Assembly: GCA_036803025.1 (NCBI GenBank) | Contig: DAIRVC010000002.1 | Span: 1-56,671 of the forward strand | Reading direction: 5' to 3' | Origin: DAIRVC01 sp036803025 | GTDB lineage: Bacteria > Chloroflexota > Anaerolineae > Anaerolineales > E44-bin32 | Length of the DNA stretch: 56,671 bases | Shown: positions 1 to 7,615 of the stretch, one piece after another | Position numbering within the stretch: the stretch's first letter is position 1 | Layout: each line of letters opens with the position of its first letter | Translations under genes and position numbers: made by a program | Notes under the pieces: model-generated | The model's input: only the letters and a program-made list of their open reading frames with translations | What the model was told of the DNA's origin: nothing | Databases searched by the model: none

Positions 1-78
1 GCCACCGACGTCGAGGGTCTGGTCAAGTACATCACCGAGAAGAACCACCCCGCCCTGACGATGCCGCCTCTCTTCTAG
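1..78 (+). CDS. acsB: Acetyl-CoA synthase catalytic subunit, C-terminal end (partial)
   Basis: Frame 1 is open from the window edge to a TAG at 76-78 and gives 25 residues ending in HPALTMPPLF. A terminal HPxLTM-type motif is, to my recollection, typical of the extreme C-terminus of AcsB/CdhC, the subunit that joins a methyl group, CO and CoA at its nickel A-cluster. The next genes, acsD and acsC, encode its methyl-donor partner, which supports the call. Nearly all of the gene lies outside the window, so no catalytic residue can be checked and identity rests on the tail and the context. Confidence 0.65.
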   Translation, partial: ATDVEGLVKYITEKNHPALTMPPLF

Positions 79-87
79 CGCCGCAGC

Positions 88-128
88 GCGGTCGGCCGCG
101 GGCCGCCTGGCAGCCCGCGGCCGACCGC
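88..128. other. 16-bp perfect inverted repeat between acsB and acsD
   Basis: Bases 88-103 and 113-128 are exact reverse complements around a 9-base loop. No T-run follows on either strand, so it is a poor intrinsic terminator. It sits in the 72-base gap before the acsD ribosome site (CCGGAGG at 134-140). It may be an mRNA stability or processing element within the operon. Confidence 0.7.
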
Positions 129-150
129 CTACCCCGGAGGTTGAAGGCCT

Positions 151-1125
151 ATGAACGTCGAGATTCCGAAGGAAAAGTGGCCCGGCAGCGTCCGTCTGGT
201 CACGCTGGGTGCCACTGCCGCCGATGGCGGCACCCGCAAGCGGACGGTCACCGTCGGCGGCGAGGCCTCGCTGCCCTTCATCACGGCCGACGGCCCGATC
301 CCGAATGCGCCGGTCCTGGCCGTGGATATCCGCGATCGCCAGCCCGAGGATTGGTCGCCGCTCCTGGTCAAGGCCTGGGGCGCGGCCATGCAGGACCCCG
401 GGGAGTGGGCCAAAGCAGCCGAGGCGGCCGGGGCCGACATGATCGTCCTGACCCTCGGCCTGGCCACGCCCGACGGCAAGCCCAACGACGCCGCCAACGT
501 GCGCGCCGTCGTTCGCAAGGTGCTCAACGCCACCGGCCTGCCGCTGGCGGTCTTCGGGCCGGGCCAGGCGGAGATCGATAACGAGCTGCTCGTCCCCGCC
601 GCCGAAGAGGCCAAGGGCGAACGCATCCTGCTCGGCACCTGCGAGGACAAGAACTACCGCACCATCGTGGCCACCGCGATGGCCAACGCCCACGCAGTCC
701 AATCCAAGACGCCCATGGACGTCAACCTGTCCAAGCAGCTGGTCATCCTGATCCACGACATGGGCATGCCGCTGGATCGGATCATCATGGACCCCACCAC
801 CGGCGCGCTGGGCTACGGGATCGAGTACGGGTACTCGGTCATGGAGCGGCTGCGCCTGGCCGCCCTGCAGGGCGACAGCATGACTCAGCAGCCGATCCTC
901 GTCACGCCGGGCGAGGAATGCTGGAAGGTCAAGGAAGCCAAAGTCGGCGAAGGCGTGCCTGAAACCTGGGGGGATTGGGAACGCCGGGCCATCAACTGGG
1001 AATCCACGACGGCGGCCAGCCTGATCCACGCCGGGGCCGACATCGTCGTCGTCCGTCATCCTGAGACTCTGCGCAAATTGCGGGCGATCATCACTGCGCT
1101 GACCGCCCCGGCGCAGGCTGCATAG
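151..1125 (+). CDS. acsD: CO dehydrogenase/acetyl-CoA synthase corrinoid protein, small (delta) subunit
   Basis: This 324-residue protein matches the AcsD/CdhD family, the smaller TIM-barrel half of the corrinoid iron-sulfur protein that carries the methyl group from AcsE to acetyl-CoA synthase. Family-like blocks seen include VLAVDIRDRQPEDW, GADMIVLTLGLATPDGKPND, MDVNLSKQLVILIHDMGMP and IIMDPTTGALGYGIEYGYS. No Fe-S cysteine motif is present, as expected for this subunit. The ATG at 151 follows a good GGAGG site and length is normal for the family. It lies between acsB and acsC, with an 18-base gap to acsC, so the heterodimer is probably made from one message. Confidence 0.93.
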   Translation: MNVEIPKEKWPGSVRLVTLGATAADGGTRKRTVTVGGEASLPFITADGPIPNAPVLAVDIRDRQPEDWSPLLVKAWGAAMQDPGEWAKAAEAAGADMIVLTLGLATPDGKPNDAANVRAVVRKVLNATGLPLAVFGPGQAEIDNELLVPAAEEAKGERILLGTCEDKNYRTIVATAMANAHAVQSKTPMDVNLSKQLVILIHDMGMPLDRIIMDPTTGALGYGIEYGYSVMERLRLAALQGDSMTQQPILVTPGEECWKVKEAKVGEGVPETWGDWERRAINWESTTAASLIHAGADIVVVRHPETLRKLRAIITALTAPAQAA

Positions 1126-1143
1126 CGCAGGCGGAGGCACATC

Positions 1144-2487
1144 ATGCCGCTCACCGGTCTGGAGATCTACAAGCTTCTTCCGCAGACCAACTGCAAGGAA
1201 TGCGGTTTCCCCACCTGTCTGGCCTTCGCCATGAAGCTGGCCGCCAAACAGGCGGAGCTCAAGGCCTGCCCGTACGTCAGCGACGAGTCGAAGGCCAAGC
1301 TCGAGGCCGCCTCCGCCCCGCCCATCCGGCTGGTGGCCCTGAGCGGCGAAGCCGGCAAGATCGAGGTCGGGAACGAGGCGGTCATGTTCCGCCACGAGAA
1401 GACCTTCTACCACCTGCCGGGCGTGTTCTGGCACCTGCGCGACAGCGAAGGCCCCGAGGCGCTGAAGGCCAAGGTCGCTCCGGCCGATGCCTATCGGGTC
1501 GACTATGTCGGTATCAAACTCGGGCTGGACGGGTTCGCCGTGGAGGCCGCCTCCGGCGATCCGGCCGCGTTCAAAGCTGCGGTGCAGGCCGTTCGCTCAG
1601 TCAGCAAGAAGCCGCTCATCCTGATCGCTCCCACGCCCGACCTGGCCAAGGCCGGCCTGGAAGCTGCCGCCGGGACGACACCGCTTCTCTACGCGGCCAC
1701 GCCGGAGAACTGGCAGGCGATGGTTGAAGTGGCCAAGGCGGCCAAGGTGCCGCTGGCCGCTCGGGCCGCCGACCTGGGCCAACTGGCCGACCTGACCCAG
1801 TCGATTGTCGGCGCCGGGGTCGAGGACGTGATCCTCGATCCGGTCGTCACCGGCTACCGGGACTCGCTCGAGAAGCTGACCTCCATCCGGCGCCTGGCGC
1901 TGAAGAAGGCCTTCCGCCCGCTTGGCTACCCGGTCATTACCTTCCCCGGGCAGGCCAAGGAGGCCGACGAGACGCTCCTGGCGGCCGAGCACATCGCCAA
2001 GTACGGCGCGCTGGTCGTGCTCGAGAACTTCGACCCGGCCAGCCTGTACCCGCTGCTCGTTTTGCGCCAGAATATCTACACCGACCCGCAGAAGCCGATC
2101 CAGGTCCAACCCGGCCTGTACGAGATCAACTCCCCCAACGACAAGTCGCCGGTACTGGTGACGACCAACTTCTCGATCACCTACTTCGCCATCTCCAACG
2201 AGGTCGAGGGATCGGGATGGCCGGCATGGCTGATCGTCTGCGACGCCGAGGGCATGAGCGTCCTGACCGCCTGGGCGGCCGGCAAGTTCGACGCCGAGCG
2301 GATCACCAAGGCGGTCAAGCTCTCGGCCGTCAAGGACAAGGTCGGTCACCAGCGAGTGATCATCCCCGGGCACGTGGCCGTCCTATCCGGCGAGCTGGAA
2401 GAAGAGCTGCAGGGCTGGCAGATCATGGTCGGCCCGCGCGAAGCCGTCGATATCGGCGCGTATCTGAAGGCGATGTGGTCCAACTAG
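1144..2487 (+). CDS. acsC: Corrinoid iron-sulfur protein large (gamma) subunit
   Basis: This 447-residue protein is the AcsC/CdhE subunit, which binds the cobamide carrying the methyl group and a low-potential [4Fe-4S] cluster. The N-terminal cluster motif is explicit: C17, C20, C25 and C42 in NCKECGFPTC then KACPY. A TIM-barrel middle region and a C-terminal cobamide-binding domain follow, as in the known family layout. It partners AcsD (immediately upstream), is methylated by AcsE and is re-reduced by AcsV, both downstream in the same cluster. The ATG follows GGCGGAGGCAC. Nothing is missing. Confidence 0.95.
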   Translation: MPLTGLEIYKLLPQTNCKECGFPTCLAFAMKLAAKQAELKACPYVSDESKAKLEAASAPPIRLVALSGEAGKIEVGNEAVMFRHEKTFYHLPGVFWHLRDSEGPEALKAKVAPADAYRVDYVGIKLGLDGFAVEAASGDPAAFKAAVQAVRSVSKKPLILIAPTPDLAKAGLEAAAGTTPLLYAATPENWQAMVEVAKAAKVPLAARAADLGQLADLTQSIVGAGVEDVILDPVVTGYRDSLEKLTSIRRLALKKAFRPLGYPVITFPGQAKEADETLLAAEHIAKYGALVVLENFDPASLYPLLVLRQNIYTDPQKPIQVQPGLYEINSPNDKSPVLVTTNFSITYFAISNEVEGSGWPAWLIVCDAEGMSVLTAWAAGKFDAERITKAVKLSAVKDKVGHQRVIIPGHVAVLSGELEEELQGWQIMVGPREAVDIGAYLKAMWSN

Positions 2488-2512
2488 GTTCCCGGCACGC
2501 ATCGGCCGTCGC

Positions 2513-2550
2513 GGCGCCCAGGTTTCCAGAGCACCGGGGGCCTGGGCGCC
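2513..2550. other. 10-bp inverted repeat downstream of acsC
   Basis: GGCGCCCAGG at 2513-2522 is perfectly complementary to CCTGGGCGCC at 2541-2550 across an 18-base loop. No T-tract follows. It is the second strong intergenic hairpin of the operon and lies just before the ribosome site of the next small gene. A role in message stability or attenuation is inferred only. Confidence 0.6.
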
Positions 2551-2587
2551 TGGGTTCTCCCGGCGGCTGGAGAGGAGGCTTCACCCG

Positions 2588-2854
2588 ATGATCGTCCGTC
2601 TCTCAAACCGGCCGCGCGATCCTTATCTGGGCTACGACGCCGAACAGGCCGCCCACCTGGCTGCCGCCTGCTTGCAGTGTCTGCCGCCGGCTCCCTGTAC
2701 CCTGGCCTGCCCACGCGGCGCCGACCTGCCGCGCCTGGTGCGCCTGGTCGGCCAGGCCGCCTGCGAGGGCCTGTCCCTGCCGCGCTTGTTTCAGGACGAA
2801 GAGCAGGTCAATTCGGCCCGGATCTGCGACGCCATCACTGACGCCTACAGCTGA
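2588..2854 (+). CDS. Small four-cysteine protein, Fer4_20-like (putative Fe-S)
   Basis: This 88-residue protein starts with ATG behind a strong GGAGAGGAGG site. It carries C28, C31, C37 and C41 in CLQCLPPAPCTLACP, followed by GADLPRLVRL. That pattern resembles the N-terminal Fe-S module of glutamate synthase small subunits and dihydropyrimidine dehydrogenases (CxxC, Pro-rich, C, xxx, CP, then a hydrophobic helix), but here it stands alone. A few hydrophilic residues precede and an acidic tail follows. The location between acsC and acsV suggests an electron carrier or assembly protein for the corrinoid protein or its activator. That role is inference. It could also bind zinc. Confidence 0.75.
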   Translation: MIVRLSNRPRDPYLGYDAEQAAHLAAACLQCLPPAPCTLACPRGADLPRLVRLVGQAACEGLSLPRLFQDEEQVNSARICDAITDAYS

Positions 2855-2860
2855 CCGCAC

Positions 2861-2897
2861 CCGACGACGGAACCCGCTCGCGTGTTTCCGTCGTCGG
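2861..2897. promoter_or_regulatory. 12-bp hairpin overlapping the acsV leader
   Basis: CCGACGACGGAA (2861-2872) pairs perfectly with TTCCGTCGTCGG (2886-2897) over a 13-base loop. The only purine-rich stretch before the TTG start of acsV is GGAGA at 2896-2900, and its first two bases fall inside the stem. The hairpin could limit translation of acsV relative to the upstream genes. No T-run follows, so termination is less likely. Confidence 0.55.
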
Positions 2898-2918
2898 AGA
2901 TAGCACCTAGCCACATCC

Positions 2919-4841
2919 TTGGCGGACCACAAGCTCACCTTCCTGCCGAGCAATACTACCGTCGAGGTGCCCACCGGCGCCTTGGTCTCGGAGGCGATTC
3001 GCAAGGCCGGGTTGGAGGTCGCCCAGCCGTGCGGCGGGCAGGGGCGCTGCGGGCGCTGTGCGGTCATCCTGCACGGACCCGGCGCCCGGCGCCGGTCGAC
3101 CGTCCGACTCTCGCCGCAGGACATCGACGCCGGCTACGCGCTGGCCTGCCAGACCGTCGTCGAAGGCGACCTGAGCATCACCCTGCCCGAACAAGCGCGC
3201 ATCCAGCGGCGGATGGTGACCGACAAGACCGCCGCCCGGGTCGAGCTGCCGTTCGTTTACGACGCCGCCATGCAGGGCGTGCGCACCTTCCGTGTGTACA
3301 TGGAGGAGCCGTCGCTGCAGGACAACCGCGATGACCTGGCGCGCATCCAGCGCGCCTTGGCCGAAGCCGGCCACCCGAATTGCGAGGTCCCGCTTCCTTT
3401 GGTACGCCGTCTGAGCGCGGCCTTGCGCGAGTCGGACTGGGCGCCGTGGGTCGTGCTGGAGACCGACAACGGATCGCGCCCCAACGGCCCGGCCCGCCTG
3501 ATCGACATCGGCCCCGATCCGATCGAGCCGCTCGCCCTGGCCGTCGATATCGGCACCACCACGGTCTCAACCTATCTGGTGGATCTGACCACCGGCGCGG
3601 TGCTCGGCTCGGCGGCGGAGTACAACGGCCAGATCGCTTTCGGCGAGGATGTCATTTCGCGCATCATGTATGCCGGCAAGGAGGGCGGGCTGGCCGATCT
3701 GACCGCCCGCGTGCGCGCCACAATGACCGAGCTGCTGGAGCGCATCCGACTGCGGACCGGGGTGACCCCGGATCGGATTCACAAGGTCGCACTGGCGGGC
3801 AACACGACCATGGTCCATCTCTTCCTCGGCCTGCCGCCCGGCAGCATTCGCCTGGCGCCCTATATCCCCACACTCAATCAGCCGCCGGTGTACACGGCCG
3901 GCGAACTTGGATTGGATCTCAATCCGCTGGCCTCGGTCGACTGCCTGCCAGGCGTGGCCTCCTATGTCGGCGCCGATATCACTGCCGGCGTCTTGGCCTG
4001 TACCCTGGCCGACTCGGAGGAGCTGACACTGTTCATCGACGTCGGCACCAACGGGGAGATCGTGCTGGGGACGCGCGACTGGATGGTCACCTGCGCCTGC
4101 TCGGCTGGACCGGCCTTCGAGGGCGCCGGGGTGGTCAACGGCATGCGCGCCACCGAGGGCGCCATCGAAGAGGTCTGGATCAACTCGACCACCTATGAGC
4201 CGACCTTCCGAGTCATCGGCGACGTGGCGCCGCGCGGCCTGTGCGGGTCGGGGCTGATCTCCTTGCTGGCCGAACTCTTCGTCACCGGCGTGGTCGACCG
4301 GGGCGGCAGCGTCAAGCTCGACCTGAACACGCCGCGTGTCCGCCAGGGGGACCATGGCCCGGAATACGTGGTGGCCTGGGCGGCCGAGACGGCCTCCGGC
4401 CAGGATATCGTCCTGACCAAGGTCGATGTCGATAACCTGATGCGCGCCAAAGCCGCCATCTACGCCGGCTTCAGCGTGCTCGCCTCCAGCGTCGGCGTCG
4501 ACCTGGCGCACGTGCAGCGCATCCTGGTCGGCGGCTCCTTCGGCAAGTACATCAATGTCGAGAAGGCGGTCCAGATCGGCCTGCTGCCCGACGTGCCCTG
4601 GGATCGCTTCCAGTTCCTGGGCAATACGGCCATCCTGGGCACATACCGCGCCGTACTGTCGCGCGAGGAGCGCGAGCGCATCCGGCAGATCGCCGGGCAG
4701 ATGACCTACCTCGAGCTTTCGGCAGACAACTCCTTCTACGACGCTTTCACCGCGGCGCTGTTCCTTCCGCATACCGAGATCGTCCGCTTCCCCAGCGTGG
4801 CCGAGGTCTGGGAACGGAATACCTCCAGGGAGTCGGCGTGA
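2919..4841 (+). CDS. acsV: ATP-dependent reductive activator of corrinoid protein (RACo-like, ferredoxin + ASKHA)
   Basis: This 640-residue protein restores the active Co(I) state of the corrinoid protein after accidental oxidation, using ATP. An N-terminal plant-type [2Fe-2S] domain shows C38, C44, C47 (PCGGQGRCGRC) and C77 (ALACQ). The C-terminal half is an ASKHA/DUF4445 ATPase, with DIGTTTVSTYLVDL, AGNTTMVHLFLG and DVGTNGEIVLG as phosphate and nucleotide loops. The start is the unusual TTG at 2919, giving ADHKLTFLP as expected for the ferredoxin strand; no in-frame ATG is better placed and the ribosome site is weak. Its last codons overlap the next gene by 4 bases. Length and domain order match RACo proteins. 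Confidence 0.93.
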   Translation: MADHKLTFLPSNTTVEVPTGALVSEAIRKAGLEVAQPCGGQGRCGRCAVILHGPGARRRSTVRLSPQDIDAGYALACQTVVEGDLSITLPEQARIQRRMVTDKTAARVELPFVYDAAMQGVRTFRVYMEEPSLQDNRDDLARIQRALAEAGHPNCEVPLPLVRRLSAALRESDWAPWVVLETDNGSRPNGPARLIDIGPDPIEPLALAVDIGTTTVSTYLVDLTTGAVLGSAAEYNGQIAFGEDVISRIMYAGKEGGLADLTARVRATMTELLERIRLRTGVTPDRIHKVALAGNTTMVHLFLGLPPGSIRLAPYIPTLNQPPVYTAGELGLDLNPLASVDCLPGVASYVGADITAGVLACTLADSEELTLFIDVGTNGEIVLGTRDWMVTCACSAGPAFEGAGVVNGMRATEGAIEEVWINSTTYEPTFRVIGDVAPRGLCGSGLISLLAELFVTGVVDRGGSVKLDLNTPRVRQGDHGPEYVVAWAAETASGQDIVLTKVDVDNLMRAKAAIYAGFSVLASSVGVDLAHVQRILVGGSFGKYINVEKAVQIGLLPDVPWDRFQFLGNTAILGTYRAVLSREERERIRQIAGQMTYLELSADNSFYDAFTAALFLPHTEIVRFPSVAEVWERNTSRESA

Positions 4842-5848
4842 AGCCCGGCCCGGTCCTCGATTGGCTGTTGGAGAAGAGCGACCCGGGCGTGCGCGCCTTT
4901 GCCCTGCGTGACCTTCTCGGCGCGCCGGAGGACGATCGCCAGCTGCTGGCCGCCCGCCGAGCGACCGTGCGCGCCTCGCCGGTGCGCGAGATCCTGGCCG
5001 CCCAGGAGGACGACGGCTACTGGGTCAAACCCGGGCCAGGCTACTCGCCCAAGTACACTGGGACGGTGTGGCAGGTGGCCTTCCTCGGGCAGTTCGGTGC
5101 GGACGGCTCGAATCGGCAGGTGCGGCGGGCGGGCGAGTATGTGTTGGATCACAGCCGCGCCCCGGCGGGCGGCTTCAGCGCCTCGGCCACCGCCGGTGGG
5201 CTGATTCACTGCCTGCAGGGCAACCTGGGGGCGGCGCTGCTCGAGCTCGGCTTCGGCGATGACCCGCGCCTGCGGCAGGCGCTCGAGTGGCTGGCGCGCA
5301 GCATCACCGGCGAAGGCATCGCGCCCAACACCGACACGAAGGCTGAAGTGCGCTACTTGAAGTCGGCCAACAGCGCGCCGGGTTTCGTGTGCAGCGCCAA
5401 CAACCACAGGCCCTGCGCCTGGGGCGCAGTGCCGGCCATGGACGCGCTGCGCCGCGTGCCGCCCCGGCGGCGGACGCCCGCCATGCGGCGCGCCATCGAC
5501 GCCGGCGTGGCCTTCCTGTTCAGCCGCGATCCGGCCGAGGCCGACTATCCGATGGGCTGGAGCGAGAAGCCGAATGGCAGTTGGTTCAAATTCGGCTACC
5601 CGATGGGCTACGTCTGTGACGTCCTGCGCACGGCCGAAGTGCTGGTCGGCCTGGGGTACGGCGGCGATGCGCGCCTGGCCAAGTTGCGCGACCTGATCCT
5701 GGCCAAACGCCGTCCGGACGGCCGCTGGAACCTGGAGTACAGCTACGCCGGCAAGACCTGGTTCGACCTCGGTCCGAAGCGACAGCCCAACAAGTGGATC
5801 ACGCTGCGGTGTCTGCGAGTCTTGGACGGTATGGGAGCGACGGTATGA
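4838..5848 (+). CDS. Terpene-cyclase-like alpha-barrel protein inside the acs operon, function unknown
   Basis: This 336-residue protein begins with GTG overlapping the acsV stop and ends overlapping the cooC start (ATGA), so it is translationally coupled on both sides. The sequence looks like the alpha/alpha toroid of squalene-hopene cyclase or prenyltransferase repeats: repeated helix pairs with QEDDGYW, GTVWQVAFLGQFGADG, RRPDGRWNLEY and GKTWFDLGPKRQPNKWITLR. No DxDD protonation motif is seen. Conserved-looking Cys/His positions are C125, C185, H190, C193, C260 and C325, with C185-H190-C193 in FVCSANNHRPCAWGA. I recall relatives being misnamed as NifH-like nitrogen fixation proteins, but there is no P-loop. 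Position between activator and nickel-insertion genes suggests a role in corrinoid or acetyl-CoA synthase maturation, which is inference. Confidence 0.85.
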   Translation: MKPGPVLDWLLEKSDPGVRAFALRDLLGAPEDDRQLLAARRATVRASPVREILAAQEDDGYWVKPGPGYSPKYTGTVWQVAFLGQFGADGSNRQVRRAGEYVLDHSRAPAGGFSASATAGGLIHCLQGNLGAALLELGFGDDPRLRQALEWLARSITGEGIAPNTDTKAEVRYLKSANSAPGFVCSANNHRPCAWGAVPAMDALRRVPPRRRTPAMRRAIDAGVAFLFSRDPAEADYPMGWSEKPNGSWFKFGYPMGYVCDVLRTAEVLVGLGYGGDARLAKLRDLILAKRRPDGRWNLEYSYAGKTWFDLGPKRQPNKWITLRCLRVLDGMGATV

Positions 5849-6612
5849 CGACAACGATTGCGCTGGCGGGTAAGGGTGGAACGGGCAAGACGACGGTCGC
5901 CGCTTTGCTGGTGCGTTCTCTCATCCTGCGGACCTCTGGGAGCATTCTGGCTATCGACGCCGACCCGGCCGCCAATCTGCATCTCGCCCTCGGCCTGACC
6001 GCTCCGGCGACGGTCGGCGACGTCCGCGAAGACATGATGGAGGTCAGCCGCGCCGGCCAACTGGGCGTCTCCATCAGCCGCCACGAGTACCTGACGCGCG
6101 AGGTGCGCATGGCGCTCGAGGAGGGCAACCGCGTCGACCTGCTGGCGATGGGCCGCCCCGAAGGACAGGGCTGCTACTGCGCCGTCAACCATCTCCTGCG
6201 CCAGGTGGTCGACGACCTGGGCAGCCAGTACGCCTATGTGATCGTCGACAACGAGGCCGGGATGGAGCACATCAGCCGGCGGACGACCCGCGACGTCGAC
6301 CTGCTCCTGATCGTCACCGACCCGACCGTGCGCGGGATGGAGGCGGCGCGCGCCATCGCCGAGATGGCCTCCGACATCGAGGTCAACGTACGCCGCACGG
6401 CGCTGATCATCAACCGCCTGGTGGGGCCGCCTCCTGCCCCCTTGCAGGCGGCCATCGACGGCCTGGGGGTTGAGGTCGGCGCCATGATCCCGGCCGACGA
6501 ACGCGTGAACGAGCTGGATGCCCTGGGCAGGCCGCTGATCGCTTTGAACGGTGACTCGCCGGCCGTGCAGGCCGTGGACGCTATGATCGATCGCATCCTG
6601 ATTGCGGAATAG
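5845..6612 (+). CDS. cooC: CooC/AcsF-type nickel-insertion ATPase
   Basis: This 255-residue MinD/ParA-like ATPase probably matures the nickel sites of CO dehydrogenase or acetyl-CoA synthase. The deviant Walker A is GKGGTGKTT (residues 9-17). The CooC hallmark CxC is present as C110-Y-C112 in QGCYCAVNHLLR; these cysteines bind metal at the dimer interface in characterised CooC. Switch-type segments IDADPAANL and VIVDNEAGMEHISRRT follow. I chose the ATG at 5845, which overlaps the upstream stop and places the P-loop at the usual position. The upstream GTG at 5794 would add 17 unlikely residues. It is followed after 17 bases by acsE. Confidence 0.93.
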   Translation: MTTTIALAGKGGTGKTTVAALLVRSLILRTSGSILAIDADPAANLHLALGLTAPATVGDVREDMMEVSRAGQLGVSISRHEYLTREVRMALEEGNRVDLLAMGRPEGQGCYCAVNHLLRQVVDDLGSQYAYVIVDNEAGMEHISRRTTRDVDLLLIVTDPTVRGMEAARAIAEMASDIEVNVRRTALIINRLVGPPPAPLQAAIDGLGVEVGAMIPADERVNELDALGRPLIALNGDSPAVQAVDAMIDRILIAE

Positions 6613-6629
6613 GATAGAGGAGCCCATCC

Positions 6630-7553
6630 ATGTACAAGATCGGGGAAAACATCCACATCATCTCGCCGAAGGTCAAGGAAGCGCTGGCTGCCCGCGAGGG
6701 TGGCTTCTTCGTCGACCTGGCCCGGCGGCAGCGCCAGGCCGGCGCCGACGCGCTCGACCTGAACATCGGTCCGCAGAAGAAGGCCGGGCCGGAGGTGATG
6801 GACTGGCTGGTCGACGTGGTCCAGGAAGCCGTGCCGGGCATGACCCTCTCGTTCGACACGACCAACCTGGCAGCGATCGAAGTCGGCCTGAAGAAGGTCG
6901 GCGCCAATGCCATCATCAACTCGACCTCGGCCGAGGAGGAGCGCCTGGCCAACGTCCCGCCGCTGGCGGCCAAGTACGGCTGCAAGCTGATCGCGCTGTG
7001 TATGGAGAAGAGCGGCATACCGGTCAGCGCCGACGCCCGTGTCAGCATCGCCATGGAGAAGCTCATGCCGCGCGCCCAGGAGGTCGGCCTGCCGATGGAG
7101 AACCTCCTGGTCGATCCGCTCATCCTGACCGTGTCCGGCTGTCAGGAGTACGTCCCCCAGGCGATCGAGACCGTGCGCATGCTGAAGATGGTCGCCGACC
7201 CGCCGCCCATGACGGTCGTCGGGCTGTCGAACGTCTCCAACCAGGTGCCGGCCGAGATGCGCCCGCTGCTCAACCGCGTCTACTTGGTCATGCTCATGGC
7301 CGTCGGCCTGGATGCGGCCATCGTCGATCCGCTGGACCAGAAGCTCATGGACGTCATCCGCATCGTCGAGACGCGTGACGCCAGCGCTCCGGTCGGCGCG
7401 CTGTACTTAAAGCTTCACGATGCGGTGGCCGCGGCGGAGGAGCTTCAGCCGGAGGCGGTCGAGATGTCGGACCCCGAGCAGGCCGAGATCTGGAAGACGA
7501 TCCGGGTCCTGCTCAACAAGGTCATCTACACCGACTCCTATCTGCGCCTGTAG
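6630..7553 (+). CDS. acsE: Methyltetrahydrofolate:corrinoid iron-sulfur protein methyltransferase
   Basis: This 307-residue pterin-binding (DHPS-like) TIM barrel transfers the methyl group from methyl-THF to the cobalt of AcsCD. Supporting blocks are IGENIHIISPKV at the start, GADALDLNIGPQKK, LSFDTTNLAAIEVGLK, ANAIINSTSAEEE, LIALCMEKSGIP, ENLLVDPLILTVSG and TVVGLSNVSNQVP. It starts at ATG 6630 after a GAGGAG site. The protein is some 40 residues longer than the roughly 262-residue clostridial enzyme because of a C-terminal helical extension from about residue 260. It closes the recognisable carbonyl-branch block. Confidence 0.94.
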   Translation: MYKIGENIHIISPKVKEALAAREGGFFVDLARRQRQAGADALDLNIGPQKKAGPEVMDWLVDVVQEAVPGMTLSFDTTNLAAIEVGLKKVGANAIINSTSAEEERLANVPPLAAKYGCKLIALCMEKSGIPVSADARVSIAMEKLMPRAQEVGLPMENLLVDPLILTVSGCQEYVPQAIETVRMLKMVADPPPMTVVGLSNVSNQVPAEMRPLLNRVYLVMLMAVGLDAAIVDPLDQKLMDVIRIVETRDASAPVGALYLKLHDAVAAAEELQPEAVEMSDPEQAEIWKTIRVLLNKVIYTDSYLRL

Positions 7554-7615
7554 TCGCGCAGCCTGCGCCCAATCCGCCGGGGCGCGCCCATTCGGCGGGG
7601 AAGGAGAGCCCATCG

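Noticed and set aside
4838..5848. NifH/nitrogenase-related identity for the barrel protein
   Set aside because: No P-loop or NifH cysteine ligands; the repeats look like an alpha/alpha toroid.
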